14,717 nucleotides of DNA from an uncultured Eubacteriales bacterium (GCA_900317795.1 ONIF01000016.1:1-14717); one strand, 5' to 3'. Positions 6,980 through 14,386 are shown, numbered from the stretch's first letter. Notes: generated by a model from the letters alone, not told the origin. A program made the numbers and translations.

Positions 6980-7470
6980 GAACAGCGATATGTCCGGGAA
7001 GTTTTGACCCGGTGACAATGGGACATCTTGATATAATCAGACGTGCATCAAAGCTGTTTGATAAGGTAATAGTGGCGGTTCTGCTGAATATGGATAAAAA
7101 GACATGGTTCACGATAGGTGAGAGGATAGACCTGCTTAAAAAAGCAACGGCAGATATGCCTAATGTAGAGATAGCAGGATTTGAAGGTTTGCTTGTTGAC
7201 TTTGCAAAGCAGAAAAGAGCTTGTGCGATAGTGAAAGGGCTGAGGGCTGTATCGGATTTTGAGTATGAATTTCAGATGGCTCTCACAAACATGAAGCTTG
7301 ATGACAAGGTAGAAACGATGTTTTTGACGACAAATCCGGAGAATATGTTTCTCAGTTCAAGCATAGTAAAACAGGTAGGCTTGCTTGGAGGAGATATAAA
7401 GCCGTTTGTGCCCGAATGCGTACATGATGAGATAATGTCGAGAATAAAGCAAAGGAGTAAATTGAGATGA
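6976..7470 (+). CDS. coaD: Phosphopantetheine adenylyltransferase
   Basis: CoaD transfers AMP from ATP to 4'-phosphopantetheine, making dephospho-CoA in the penultimate step of coenzyme A synthesis. The 164-residue protein has the nucleotidyltransferase signature GSFDPVTMGH, whose TxGH lies at 14-17. It also has KGLRAVSDFEYEFQM (87-101) for substrate binding and the second nucleotide motif, here SSSIVK at 127-132 (more often ISSTxVR). Length is normal. It overlaps rsmD by four bases and the next gene by four bases, so rsmD, coaD and the coiled-coil gene are one translationally coupled unit. Confidence 0.97.
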   Translation: MRTAICPGSFDPVTMGHLDIIRRASKLFDKVIVAVLLNMDKKTWFTIGERIDLLKKATADMPNVEIAGFEGLLVDFAKQKRACAIVKGLRAVSDFEYEFQMALTNMKLDDKVETMFLTTNPENMFLSSSIVKQVGLLGGDIKPFVPECVHDEIMSRIKQRSKLR

Positions 7471-7952
7471 AAATGGAAATGTTGATAGAGGAATTGCAGG
7501 AAGTGGTTGATAATGCCTATACACTTCCGCTGACGGGGGGAAGAACAGTTGTAAGAGATGTGGACCGTTTGAGAGATATTATATCGGAGATGAAAGCAAA
7601 TATCCCTCAGGAGATAAGGCAGGCTAAAAATATTGTTGCCGACAGAGCAAAAATATTATCTGACGCAAAAAAGGAGTCTGAAAGGATCATTCAGGAGGCT
7701 GAAGCGAAATCAAGAGAGTTGATAGACCGCCATGAAATAACCCGAAATGCACAGCAGAGTGCAGACGAGATACTCAGCAAGGCAAATGAAGAAGCTGAAA
7801 AGATGAGGAATGCTGCAAGTTCTTATATAGAGAATATAATGAAAAAAGCTGATGATGAGTTATCGGAACAGCTTGCAATGCTCAAAAAAGCACGTCAAAG
7901 TTTTATGACTCTCCAGAGCAAGAACCAGCAGAAACGCACATCAAAGAAATAA
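7467..7952 (+). CDS. Coiled-coil protein of unknown function encoded after coaD
   Basis: This 161-residue, highly charged protein has no enzyme motif. Residues 1-45 (with LPLTGGRTVVRDVDRL) form a short N-terminal module. From about 50 to 150 the sequence is a near-continuous Lys/Glu/Ala-rich helix with heptad spacing, expected to be a coiled coil, followed by a basic tail. Automatic annotation often labels such proteins as ATPase subunit H or F0 subunit b because of the helix composition. That label is probably spurious, since no membrane segment or ATPase gene is nearby. The short N-terminal module plus long coil resembles DivIVA/GpsB-type or other cell-division scaffolds in general form only. 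The start overlaps the coaD stop as ATGA, and a transglutaminase gene follows after 10 bases. Confidence 0.85.
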   Translation: MKMEMLIEELQEVVDNAYTLPLTGGRTVVRDVDRLRDIISEMKANIPQEIRQAKNIVADRAKILSDAKKESERIIQEAEAKSRELIDRHEITRNAQQSADEILSKANEEAEKMRNAASSYIENIMKKADDELSEQLAMLKKARQSFMTLQSKNQQKRTSKK

Positions 7953-7962
7953 GTGAGGATTT

Positions 7963-9312
7963 ATGAAAAAGATATTGTCGGGCATACTGTACGGGATATT
8001 TTTCGGAGTAACGATTCTTTTGCTGGTGGCGTGTATATTTTTGATAGTCAACACGGCAAAAAGAAGTAATATCAGCTATGGAGATATTGACGCTGTAATG
8101 ATAGACGACAAAGGGGAATCCGATGACACTGAATATAATAACATAGATATGGAAGTGTCCTCGGAAATGCCTTACGGCTATCATGCAATAGAGTTGAAGT
8201 ATGCATATAATGCCCTTGACAGTGAAAATAAACGTTATTTGTATGACAAAATAAGTGAAAATATATATTCCGTGTCCGAAAGTGCAGATGACAGCGGTCA
8301 TTATCGAATGACAAGGCTGATTGTAAGCGGAGAGAGAATGTCCGAGGCTGACATAAGAGAGGCAGTCAATGCGTATATATATGACAATCCGCAGATATTC
8401 TGGCTTGAAAATCTTTTCGGCTATGCATATACAGAGGAAAATACCATAGTCGAATTTTACTCTGTACTTTCAGCGGAAGAATGTGCAGACTGTATCAGCC
8501 TGTTCAATAAAAAAGTTGATGAGATGATAAATTCTCTGCAATCGGAACTTAGTGAGTATGAAAGAGAAAAAATATTGCACGATAATCTTTTGAGTGCATG
8601 TAAGTATAAGAGCGGTGTGGAGAGTTCAAAAGACGGCTGGCAGTATTTTTCGGCATACGGTGCCATAGTAACAGGTGAGGCTGTATGTGAGGGCTATGCA
8701 AAAGCTATGCAGATACTTCTTTCCAAAGCAGGCATACCGTGTTTTACAGTCAGAGGAGAAAGTGACGGAGTATCGCATATGTGGAATGTCGTGGAACTGA
8801 ATAATGAATGGTATCACCTTGACGCAACGTGGGACGACAATGATAAAGACGGATTTATTATATATGAGTATTTCAATCTTGACAGCGATAATATAAAAAG
8901 AACTCATAAGATAAATGCCGATATAGAAACGATACGTTCGGGAGAAAAAACCGACATCGGTTCAAAGGCGAGATATAATTTTTTTGTGCCGTTATGCACG
9001 TCAATGAATATGAATTATTATAATAAAGAGGGGATATTCATCAATGAATTTGACGGTGAAACAGACGCAAGAGTGATAAATGAAATAGTACAAAAAGTAA
9101 ATGACGGTGAACACTATATTCATATCAAATTCGGTGATTCTTTTGAATACAGCGAGTATGTCAATATGATGTTCTATCAGTCGCCGTATAAGTATTATTA
9201 CTATATAGACCATGCCAATGAACTTATGAATAAAGAATTGTCTAAAAAAAGCATATCCGTGCTGAAAAATGAAAAAAATTTATCATTAAGGGTGAAACTG
9301 ATTACGAATTGA
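7963..9312 (+). CDS. Membrane-anchored transglutaminase-like protein
   Basis: This is a 449-residue protein with a hydrophobic N-terminal segment (about 5-30), predicted to place the rest outside the membrane. LVAC at 21-24 fits a lipobox, but the hydrophobic run continues past the cysteine, so a plain anchor is as likely. A variable helical region follows (about 70-205). The transglutaminase-fold core has Cys242 in GEAVCEGYAKA, His272 in VSHMWNVVE and Asp287 in WYHLDATWDD, a complete papain-like triad. Such bacterial domains act as peptidases or cross-linking enzymes on envelope or extracellular substrates. The actual substrate is unknown. About 140 C-terminal residues, rich in Tyr and Asn, match nothing I recognise. 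A GTGAGG site lies 10 bases after the coiled-coil gene, so cotranscription is likely. No terminator is seen after it before the next promoter. Confidence 0.85.
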   Translation: MKKILSGILYGIFFGVTILLLVACIFLIVNTAKRSNISYGDIDAVMIDDKGESDDTEYNNIDMEVSSEMPYGYHAIELKYAYNALDSENKRYLYDKISENIYSVSESADDSGHYRMTRLIVSGERMSEADIREAVNAYIYDNPQIFWLENLFGYAYTEENTIVEFYSVLSAEECADCISLFNKKVDEMINSLQSELSEYEREKILHDNLLSACKYKSGVESSKDGWQYFSAYGAIVTGEAVCEGYAKAMQILLSKAGIPCFTVRGESDGVSHMWNVVELNNEWYHLDATWDDNDKDGFIIYEYFNLDSDNIKRTHKINADIETIRSGEKTDIGSKARYNFFVPLCTSMNMNYYNKEGIFINEFDGETDARVINEIVQKVNDGEHYIHIKFGDSFEYSEYVNMMFYQSPYKYYYYIDHANELMNKELSKKSISVLKNEKNLSLRVKLITN

Positions 9313-9322
9313 AATAAATAAG

Positions 9323-9351
9323 TTGACAAATTCTATAATTCATGTTATCAT
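9323..9351 (+). promoter_or_regulatory. SigA-type promoter for the lysine operon
   Basis: TTGACA at 9323-9328 and TATCAT at 9346-9351 are exactly 17 bases apart. The start would be near 9358, about 27 bases before the riboswitch P1 stem. A second TATAAT at 9371-9376 lacks a -35 partner. The -35 box is ten bases after the transglutaminase stop. Confidence 0.8.
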
Positions 9352-9384
9352 ATATTAAAACTTGATCTTGTATAATCTTTTCCG

Positions 9385-9547
9385 GATAGAGGTGCGGAAA
9401 CTGCGTGTAACAAAGAGTAGCTTGCCGAAAGCTTTGATACTTTGTGAATAGCATTTCTGCCGAGAAACAGTATGTGGCATATACCGTTTCGGCTGAATAT
9501 CATAGTGGTATGCAGCTGTCATCATAGAGGCATGATGGAGAGCTATC
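9385..9547 (+). promoter_or_regulatory. Lysine riboswitch aptamer (L box)
   Basis: The P1 stem pairs GATAG (9385-9389) with CTATC (9543-9547). Conserved lysine-riboswitch elements occur in order: AGAGGTGCGG, the AAAGAGTA segment, CTTGCCGAAAG, the TGCCGA...GGCTG stem (9458 to about 9495), CTGTC followed by an ATCAT/ATGAT hairpin, and the 3' core GGAGAGCTATC. Lysine binding to this class stabilises P1 and favours the downstream terminator in Firmicutes. Here it precedes asd-dapA-dapB, so the expected effect is to shut off lysine and diaminopimelate synthesis when lysine is plentiful. Recognition is by conserved motifs, not by a covariance search. Confidence 0.93.
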
Positions 9548-9572
9548 GAATGATTTTTTGAGTGCTTTTATG

Positions 9573-9605
9573 AAACCGGTTGCATATTATGCGTGCCGGT
9601 TTTTT
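9573..9605 (+). terminator. Riboswitch-controlled terminator before asd
   Basis: AAACCGG at 9573-9579 pairs with CCGGTTT at 9596-9602. An inner GCAT/ATGC stem extends the hairpin, and T's run through 9605. It lies 26 bases after the aptamer and 50 bases before asd, the usual place for a transcription-off expression platform. Confidence 0.9.
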
Positions 9606-9654
9606 AATTTGCAAAGGATTATCAAGGGATAAAATTTTAAAAGGAGAGTTATTT

Positions 9655-10737
9655 ATGGAAAAAAAGTATAATGTAGGTATTATCGGTGCAACAGGTATGG
9701 TAGGTCAGAGATTTGCAACCCTGCTTGAAAATCACCCTTGGTTCAATGTAACGGTTCTTGCAGCAAGCAGCCGCTCAGCAGGCAAGACCTATAAAGAGGC
9801 AGCAGGCAATCGTTGGGCTTTACAGAAACCTATGCCGAAATCAATGGAAGATATGGTAATAGTTGACGCTGCAAATGTAGATGAAGTTGTATCAAAAGTT
9901 GACTTTGTATTCTGTGCAGTTGATATGAAGAAAGAAGATATTCGTGCATTGGAAGAAAAGTATGCAAAGGCAGAGTGTCCCGTTGTATCAAACAATTCCG
10001 CACACAGATTTACTCCCGATGTACCCATGATTATTCCCGAAATCAACGATAATCACCTTGATATAATTGCGTCACAGAAAGCACGTCTTGGCACAAAGAG
10101 AGGATTTATTGCAGTAAAATCCAACTGTTCGCTTCAAAGCTATGTACCTGCAATACATCCGCTCATGAAATACGGTGTAACAAAAGTATTGGCTTGCACA
10201 TATCAAGCAATTTCGGGTGCGGGAAAGACTTTTGAGAGATGGCCCGAAATGATAGATAATGTAATCCCCTACATTGGCGGAGAGGAAGAAAAATCCGAAC
10301 AGGAGCCGCTTAAAATCTGGGGTAAAATAGAGAATGGCGAAATCGTAAAGGCAACATCACCGTCAATCACTGCACAGTGCATAAGAGTGCCTGTAACAGA
10401 CGGTCATACAGCGGCAGTATTTGTAGAGTTGGAGAATAAGCCCTCTATGGAGCAGATTATCAAAGATTGGGACGAATATAAAGGCAAGCCGCAGGAGCTT
10501 AATTTGCCCTCAGCACCTAAAAAGTTCCTCCACTACTTCACAGAGAATGACAGACCTCAGATAAAGTCAGAAAGAAATCTTGAAAACGGTATGGCTGTAT
10601 CAATAGGCAGACTGAGAGAAGATACACAGTACACTATAAAATTTGTATGTATGTCACATAATACCCTCCGTGGTGCGGCAGGCGGTGCTGTACTTCTTGC
10701 CGAACTCCTTTGTGCAGAAGGCTACATGGACAGATAA
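9655..10737 (+). CDS. asd: Aspartate-semialdehyde dehydrogenase, archaeal/fungal-type subfamily
   Basis: This enzyme reduces aspartyl-4-phosphate with NADPH to aspartate semialdehyde, the branch point to lysine/diaminopimelate, threonine and methionine. The 360-residue protein has the dinucleotide-binding GATGMVGQRF at 11-20, the catalytic cysteine in KSNCSLQS (Cys158) and the catalytic histidine in RVPVTDGHTAAV (His251). GRLRED follows near the C-terminus. The N-terminal motif, the SNCS block and the length fit the subfamily typical of archaea and fungi, also present in some Clostridia, rather than the E. coli or B. subtilis form. I chose ATG 9655, preceded by AAGGAGAG. An upstream ATG at 9580 lies inside the terminator hairpin and has no ribosome binding site. 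First gene of the riboswitch operon. Confidence 0.96.
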   Translation: MEKKYNVGIIGATGMVGQRFATLLENHPWFNVTVLAASSRSAGKTYKEAAGNRWALQKPMPKSMEDMVIVDAANVDEVVSKVDFVFCAVDMKKEDIRALEEKYAKAECPVVSNNSAHRFTPDVPMIIPEINDNHLDIIASQKARLGTKRGFIAVKSNCSLQSYVPAIHPLMKYGVTKVLACTYQAISGAGKTFERWPEMIDNVIPYIGGEEEKSEQEPLKIWGKIENGEIVKATSPSITAQCIRVPVTDGHTAAVFVELENKPSMEQIIKDWDEYKGKPQELNLPSAPKKFLHYFTENDRPQIKSERNLENGMAVSIGRLREDTQYTIKFVCMSHNTLRGAAGGAVLLAELLCAEGYMDR

Positions 10738-10774
10738 TGGAAGTTTAAAATAAATTTTTTAAGGAGGTTTTGCT

Positions 10775-11671
10775 ATGGCAAATCACATTTTCAAAGGTTC
10801 GGGTGTTGCAATAGTTACCCCTATGTTTGAAGACGGCAGCGTTAATTATGACGAGTACGGCAGACTTATCGAGTTCCAGATAAACAACGGAACAGATGCG
10901 ATTATAGCTTGCGGTACAACAGGCGAATCTGCCACGCTCAACAGAGAGGAACATTGTCAGGTTATCGAATACACTGTAAACAAAGTTGCAAAGAGAGTTC
11001 CTGTAATAGCAGGTGCAGGCAGTAATGACACATTTTTTGCGGCAGAGCTTTCGGCAGAGGCTGAAAGGCTTGGAGCAGACGCTATATTGTCGGTAACACC
11101 GTATTACAATAAGACCTCTCAGGCAGGTCTTGTAAAGCACTACAATTATATTGCAGACCGTATTCACATACCTATGATAGTATATAACGTGCCGTCAAGA
11201 ACGGGCTGCAATATAAAGCCCGAAACGTATGCGGAACTTTCCAAGCACCCGAATATACAGGCTGCAAAAGAGGCTAACGGGGATATATCCGCATTGGTAA
11301 AAACCATGTCATTGTGCGGAGATAACCTTGATATATACAGCGGAGAGGACGCTCAGACTTTTTCAATCATATCAATGGGCGGACTTGGTGTAATATCTGT
11401 ATTTGCAAATGTATGCCCGAGAGAAAGTCACGAAATGGCAAAAAAAGCACTTGACGGAGATTTCAAGAGCAGTTTTGCTATGCAGAAATACTATATAGAG
11501 CTTATCAATATGCTGTTCTCAGATGTAAACCCGATACCGATAAAAACTGCAATGAATATGTGTGGATTCAACTGCGGACCGTGCAGAATGCCGCTTACAT
11601 CTATGAGTGAAGCAGGCGAAAAAGCATTGAGAGAGTGCCTTGTAAAGTATGGTATTCTGAAAGCTGAATGA
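10775..11671 (+). CDS. dapA: 4-hydroxy-tetrahydrodipicolinate synthase
   Basis: DapA condenses pyruvate with aspartate semialdehyde, the first committed step to diaminopimelate and lysine. The 298-residue TIM-barrel protein has GTTGES at 47-52, VTPYYN (Tyr111) and YNVPSRTG, with Tyr137 as proton relay and Arg142 at the carboxylate site. The Schiff-base lysine is Lys165 in AAKEANGD. All align with E. coli DapA at a constant offset of four. A strong AAGGAGG precedes the ATG. It follows asd by 37 bases and precedes dapB by 69 bases, with a hairpin in that gap. Residues equivalent to the allosteric lysine site were not examined in detail. Confidence 0.98.
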   Translation: MANHIFKGSGVAIVTPMFEDGSVNYDEYGRLIEFQINNGTDAIIACGTTGESATLNREEHCQVIEYTVNKVAKRVPVIAGAGSNDTFFAAELSAEAERLGADAILSVTPYYNKTSQAGLVKHYNYIADRIHIPMIVYNVPSRTGCNIKPETYAELSKHPNIQAAKEANGDISALVKTMSLCGDNLDIYSGEDAQTFSIISMGGLGVISVFANVCPRESHEMAKKALDGDFKSSFAMQKYYIELINMLFSDVNPIPIKTAMNMCGFNCGPCRMPLTSMSEAGEKALRECLVKYGILKAE

Positions 11672-11682
11672 TAAAAATAAAT

Positions 11683-11713
11683 ACGCTGTGGGGGAGAACC
11701 GCTCTCACAGCGT
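11683..11713 (+). promoter_or_regulatory. Strong hairpin in the dapA-dapB gap
   Basis: ACGCTGTG at 11683-11690 pairs perfectly with CACAGCGT at 11706-11713, and inner GGAG/CTCT bases can extend the stem. Only a weak T stretch (ATTTTAT) follows, so it could be a partial terminator, or an RNA-processing or stability element that sets different levels of dapA and dapB. It begins 11 bases after the dapA stop. Confidence 0.65.
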
Positions 11714-11740
11714 GATTTTATATATTAAAGGACTGATAAA

Positions 11741-12496
11741 ATGACTAAAGTAATAATAACAGGCTGCAGCGGAAAAATGGGTGCAAGCCTTATCAATGCA
11801 GCGGCAAGCAGAGAAGATATAGAGATAATTGGCGGAATAGACATAGTTGAGCCTGTGAATGCAAAATTTGAGTATGCAAAAACATTTTCCGAGTTGAAAT
11901 GCAGTGCAGATGTGATAGTTGATTTTTCAAACCCTGTCGTTTTGGACAGTATGCTTGAATATGCAGTTGAAAAAAATATACCCGTTGTGATATGCACAAC
12001 AGGTTACAGTGAAGAACAGAAGAAAAAAATATTTGCAGCTTCCGAAAAAATAGCTGTATTCTATTCGGGTAATATGTCCCTCGGAATCAATCTGATAATA
12101 GAGCTTGCCAAAAAGGCAGCGGCTGTATTCGGAGATAGCTTTGATGTGGAGATAGTGGAACAGCACCATAATCAAAAGCTTGATGCACCGAGCGGAACAG
12201 CACTTATGATAGCTGATGCCATATCGGAAGTAAAGACAGATGCAGAGTATGTATATGACCGCCATTCATACAGGAAAAAGAGAGATAAAAAGGAGATAGG
12301 CATACATTCTGTAAGGGGCGGAAATATAGTGGGAGAGCATGAAGTAATATTTGCGGGACAGGACGAAGTTTTGACTATAAGCCACTCTGCACATTCAAAG
12401 ACGGTATTTGCAGTAGGTGCTTTAAATGCTGCTGTGTATCTCAAAAATAAAGGTGCAGGAATGTACAATATGTCAGACCTGCTTAAAAATTCATAA
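11741..12496 (+). CDS. dapB: 4-hydroxy-tetrahydrodipicolinate reductase
   Basis: DapB reduces the DapA product to tetrahydrodipicolinate with NAD(P)H. The 251-residue protein has the N-terminal nucleotide loop GCSGKMG at 8-14, CTTGYS (85-90) and SGNMSLGIN (109-117). The family signature EQHHNQKLDAPSGTA at 140-154 includes the catalytic His142 and Lys146. RGGNIVGEHEVIF and the C-terminal MYNMSDLL end are also typical. Length is slightly short but normal for Firmicutes. Translation starts at ATG 11741 with a modest AAAGGA site, 69 bases after dapA and beyond a hairpin. It is followed after 19 bases by the ACT-domain gene. Confidence 0.97.
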   Translation: MTKVIITGCSGKMGASLINAAASREDIEIIGGIDIVEPVNAKFEYAKTFSELKCSADVIVDFSNPVVLDSMLEYAVEKNIPVVICTTGYSEEQKKKIFAASEKIAVFYSGNMSLGINLIIELAKKAAAVFGDSFDVEIVEQHHNQKLDAPSGTALMIADAISEVKTDAEYVYDRHSYRKKRDKKEIGIHSVRGGNIVGEHEVIFAGQDEVLTISHSAHSKTVFAVGALNAAVYLKNKGAGMYNMSDLLKNS

Positions 12497-12515
12497 TAGA
12501 TAGAGGTGATTTTTT

Positions 12516-12962
12516 ATGAAGCCCGATATAGTTGTAAGTGATGATATAACTCTGATAACGCTGCAGAACATACCTGCTGATATAAACTTTGTATCAGATG
12601 TATTTGAGAATATAGCTGCTATGGATATAGATGTAGATATGATTTCGCTGTCACCCGTGCAAAGTTCTATGACAAGTCTTTCATTTACGATAAATGATGA
12701 CGATTTAATGAAGATACTCGGCTATACATCAAAGTTGAATGATGGCAGTATTAAGCCGATAGTAAGCAGCGGCAACTGCAAAATATCAGTAAATGACCCG
12801 AGCATGGAGAATTGTCCGGGTGTAGCTGCAAAGATATTTAGATGTGCAGCTGATGTCGGAACGGATATAAGGCTTATTACAACAAGTGAATCGCAAATTT
12901 CGCTTTTGGTAACGAAGTCAGACTTTGATTCGGCATATTCAGCAATACAGAATGTGATATAA
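12516..12962 (+). CDS. Free-standing tandem ACT protein resembling the aspartokinase regulatory region
   Basis: This 148-residue protein consists of two ACT domains and no catalytic part. Domain 1 (about 10-75) contains IDVDMISLSPVQSS and TSLSFTINDDDL, like the DVDMI...SFTV block of aspartokinase. Domain 2 (about 87-148) contains NCPGVAAKIFRCAADVG and LITTSESQISLLV, close to the aspartokinase signature ITTSExxIS. In B. subtilis a similar fragment is made as the beta subunit of LysC from an internal start. Here it is a separate gene. Usual glycines are missing: ACT1 has IPADIN where PxxPG is expected. It has its own GAGGTG site and closes the lysine operon. It could be an aspartokinase partner, a separate amino-acid sensor, or a remnant of a fused kinase. 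The last is less likely given the intact frame and ribosome binding site. Confidence 0.85.
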   Translation: MKPDIVVSDDITLITLQNIPADINFVSDVFENIAAMDIDVDMISLSPVQSSMTSLSFTINDDDLMKILGYTSKLNDGSIKPIVSSGNCKISVNDPSMENCPGVAAKIFRCAADVGTDIRLITTSESQISLLVTKSDFDSAYSAIQNVI

Positions 12963-12969
12963 AAGTAAA

Positions 12970-13014
12970 ATGCCTGTCACTGAAATTTCAGCGGCAGGCA
13001 TAATTTTTTATTTT
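12970..13014. terminator. Bidirectional terminator between the lysine operon and metK
   Basis: ATGCCTG at 12970-12976 pairs with CAGGCAT at 12995-13001, and the inner perfect palindrome CTGAAATTTCAG (12980-12991) completes the stem. T-rich flanks lie on both sides (TTTTTTATTTT on +, an AT-rich flank on -), so it can end transcription from both convergent units. The metK stop codon lies within the downstream flank. Confidence 0.88.
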
Positions 13015-14189
13015 ACGGCATTAAGGAGAGCCTGAATTTTATCTGTTTTTTCCCAAGATACACCTAAATCTTCTCTGCCCATGTGACCGTATGCGGAAAG
13101 GGGAGTATAAATAGGCTTGTTGAGTTCAAGATTTTTTATAATAGCGGCAGGACGGAGGTCAAAGACTTTATTAACGGCATTTGTGAGGACTTCATCTGAA
13201 ACGACACCTGTGCCGAAAGTTTCAACGAAAACTGAAACGGGCTTTGCAACGCCTATTGCATAGGAAAGCTGAATTTCGCATTTTTTGGCAAGTTTTGCGG
13301 CAACGATGTTTTTGGCAACATAGCGAGCGGCATAAGCGGCACTTCTGTCAACTTTTGTAGGGTCTTTTCCCGAGAAAGCACCACCACCGTGACGGGAATA
13401 ACCGCCGTAAGTGTCAACAATAATTTTCCTGCCCGTCAAGCCCGAGTCGCCCACAGGACCGCCTATGACAAATCTGCCTGTGGGGTTGACAAGTATTTTT
13501 GTATTCTCATCAATGAGATTTTCGGGTATAATGGGAGTGATAACATTTTTGATGAGGTCATTTTTGATAGTGGGAATATCAACGCTTTCTGAATGCTGAG
13601 TGGATATAAGAACGGTATCTATTCTTACAGGAGTGTCATTTTCATATTCAACGGTAACTTGAGTTTTTCCGTCGGGGCGGAGATATTTAAGAGTACCGTT
13701 TTTGCGGACATCCGTAAGACGTTTTGCAAGCTTGTGTGCAAGGGAGATAGGGAGAGGCATAAGTTCGGGAGTTTCGTCACAGGCAAATCCGAACATGATA
13801 CCCTGGTCACCTGCACCGATTTTATTAAGTTCGTCATCATCACCGTCACGAGATTCAAAAGCGGCATTTACACCCATAGCGATGTCGGCAGACTGATTGT
13901 TGAGAGAGGAAATGACGGCACAGGCATTTCCGTCAAAACCGCTTTCGGAAGAATTGTAGCCTATTTCACACATAGCCTTTCTTGCAATATCCTCGACATT
14001 TACAGACGCATTTGCAGAAATTTCACCCATTATGTGAATAAGACCTTTGGCAGCGGTAACTTCACAAGCAACGTGTGCATTGGAATCTTGTGCAATCAGT
14101 GCATCAAGTACGGAATCCGAAATTCTGTCGCAAAGTTTGTCAGGGTGTCCCTCGGTAACAGATTCTGATGTAAACAAAAATTTTGCCAT
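13008..14189 (-). CDS. metK: S-adenosylmethionine synthase
   Basis: MetK makes S-adenosylmethionine from methionine and ATP. The 393-residue protein has the expected motifs in order: SESVTEGHPDK (8-18, with the ATP/Mg-binding histidine), GAGDQG (125-130), and the phosphate-binding GGGAFSGKDPTKVDRS (268-283). The C-terminal YGHMGRED is typical. Length matches the family. An AAAGGAAG ribosome binding site precedes the start. The gene lies on the strand opposite its left neighbours and is preceded by a SAM-I riboswitch and terminator, giving direct feedback by its product. Longer plus-strand frames across this region are shadows. Confidence 0.98.
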   Translation of the reverse strand: MAKFLFTSESVTEGHPDKLCDRISDSVLDALIAQDSNAHVACEVTAAKGLIHIMGEISANASVNVEDIARKAMCEIGYNSSESGFDGNACAVISSLNNQSADIAMGVNAAFESRDGDDDELNKIGAGDQGIMFGFACDETPELMPLPISLAHKLAKRLTDVRKNGTLKYLRPDGKTQVTVEYENDTPVRIDTVLISTQHSESVDIPTIKNDLIKNVITPIIPENLIDENTKILVNPTGRFVIGGPVGDSGLTGRKIIVDTYGGYSRHGGGAFSGKDPTKVDRSAAYAARYVAKNIVAAKLAKKCEIQLSYAIGVAKPVSVFVETFGTGVVSDEVLTNAVNKVFDLRPAAIIKNLELNKPIYTPLSAYGHMGREDLGVSWEKTDKIQALLNAVK

Positions 14190-14221
14190 TTAAAAAACTT
14201 CCTTTCAATTTTAAATTCCAT

Positions 14222-14253
14222 AAAAAATGCTGTTCGACAAAATGCCGAACAGC
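14222..14253 (-). terminator. SAM riboswitch terminator before metK
   Basis: On the minus strand GCTGTTCG pairs with CGAACAGC (plus 14229-14236 and 14246-14253), and a run of six T follows (plus 14222-14227). It lies 11 bases after the aptamer P1 stem, as the off-state terminator of a SAM-I switch. Confidence 0.92.
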
Positions 14254-14264
14254 TATATAAAACG

Positions 14265-14362
14265 CTCATCTTTCGGCATATATACCGCAGGATTTGGCAC
14301 CTTGCAAAAAAAGCAGGTTGCCGGACTTCATAGGGCCTGTTCCCTCAGTCACTCTTGATAAG
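14265..14362 (-). promoter_or_regulatory. SAM-I riboswitch (S box) controlling metK
   Basis: Read on the minus strand, the aptamer opens with CTTATCAAGAGTGACTGAGG. It continues with GGCCC and TGAAGTCCGGCAACC, then GGTGCCAAATCCTGC, and closes with GATGAG, which pairs with CTTATC to form P1. This order of conserved blocks defines the SAM-I class. When S-adenosylmethionine binds, P1 is held and the following terminator forms, lowering metK expression. Confidence 0.96.
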
Positions 14363-14386
14363 TGGTATTATTCAATTTGCGAGAAA

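Noticed and set aside
6307..7026. Minus-strand frame of about 240 codons opposite rsmD
   Set aside because: It covers clearly real rsmD and its promoter; the translated product is Ser/Ile-rich with no recognisable domain, as expected from antisense of A/G-rich coding DNA.
9580..9654. Upstream ATG extending asd by 25 codons
   Set aside because: It lies inside the riboswitch terminator hairpin without a ribosome binding site, while ATG 9655 follows AAGGAGAG and gives the normal N-terminus.
13593..14168. Long plus-strand open frame opposite metK
   Set aside because: It is a shadow of the strongly conserved metK gene, with no family resemblance and no ribosome binding site.
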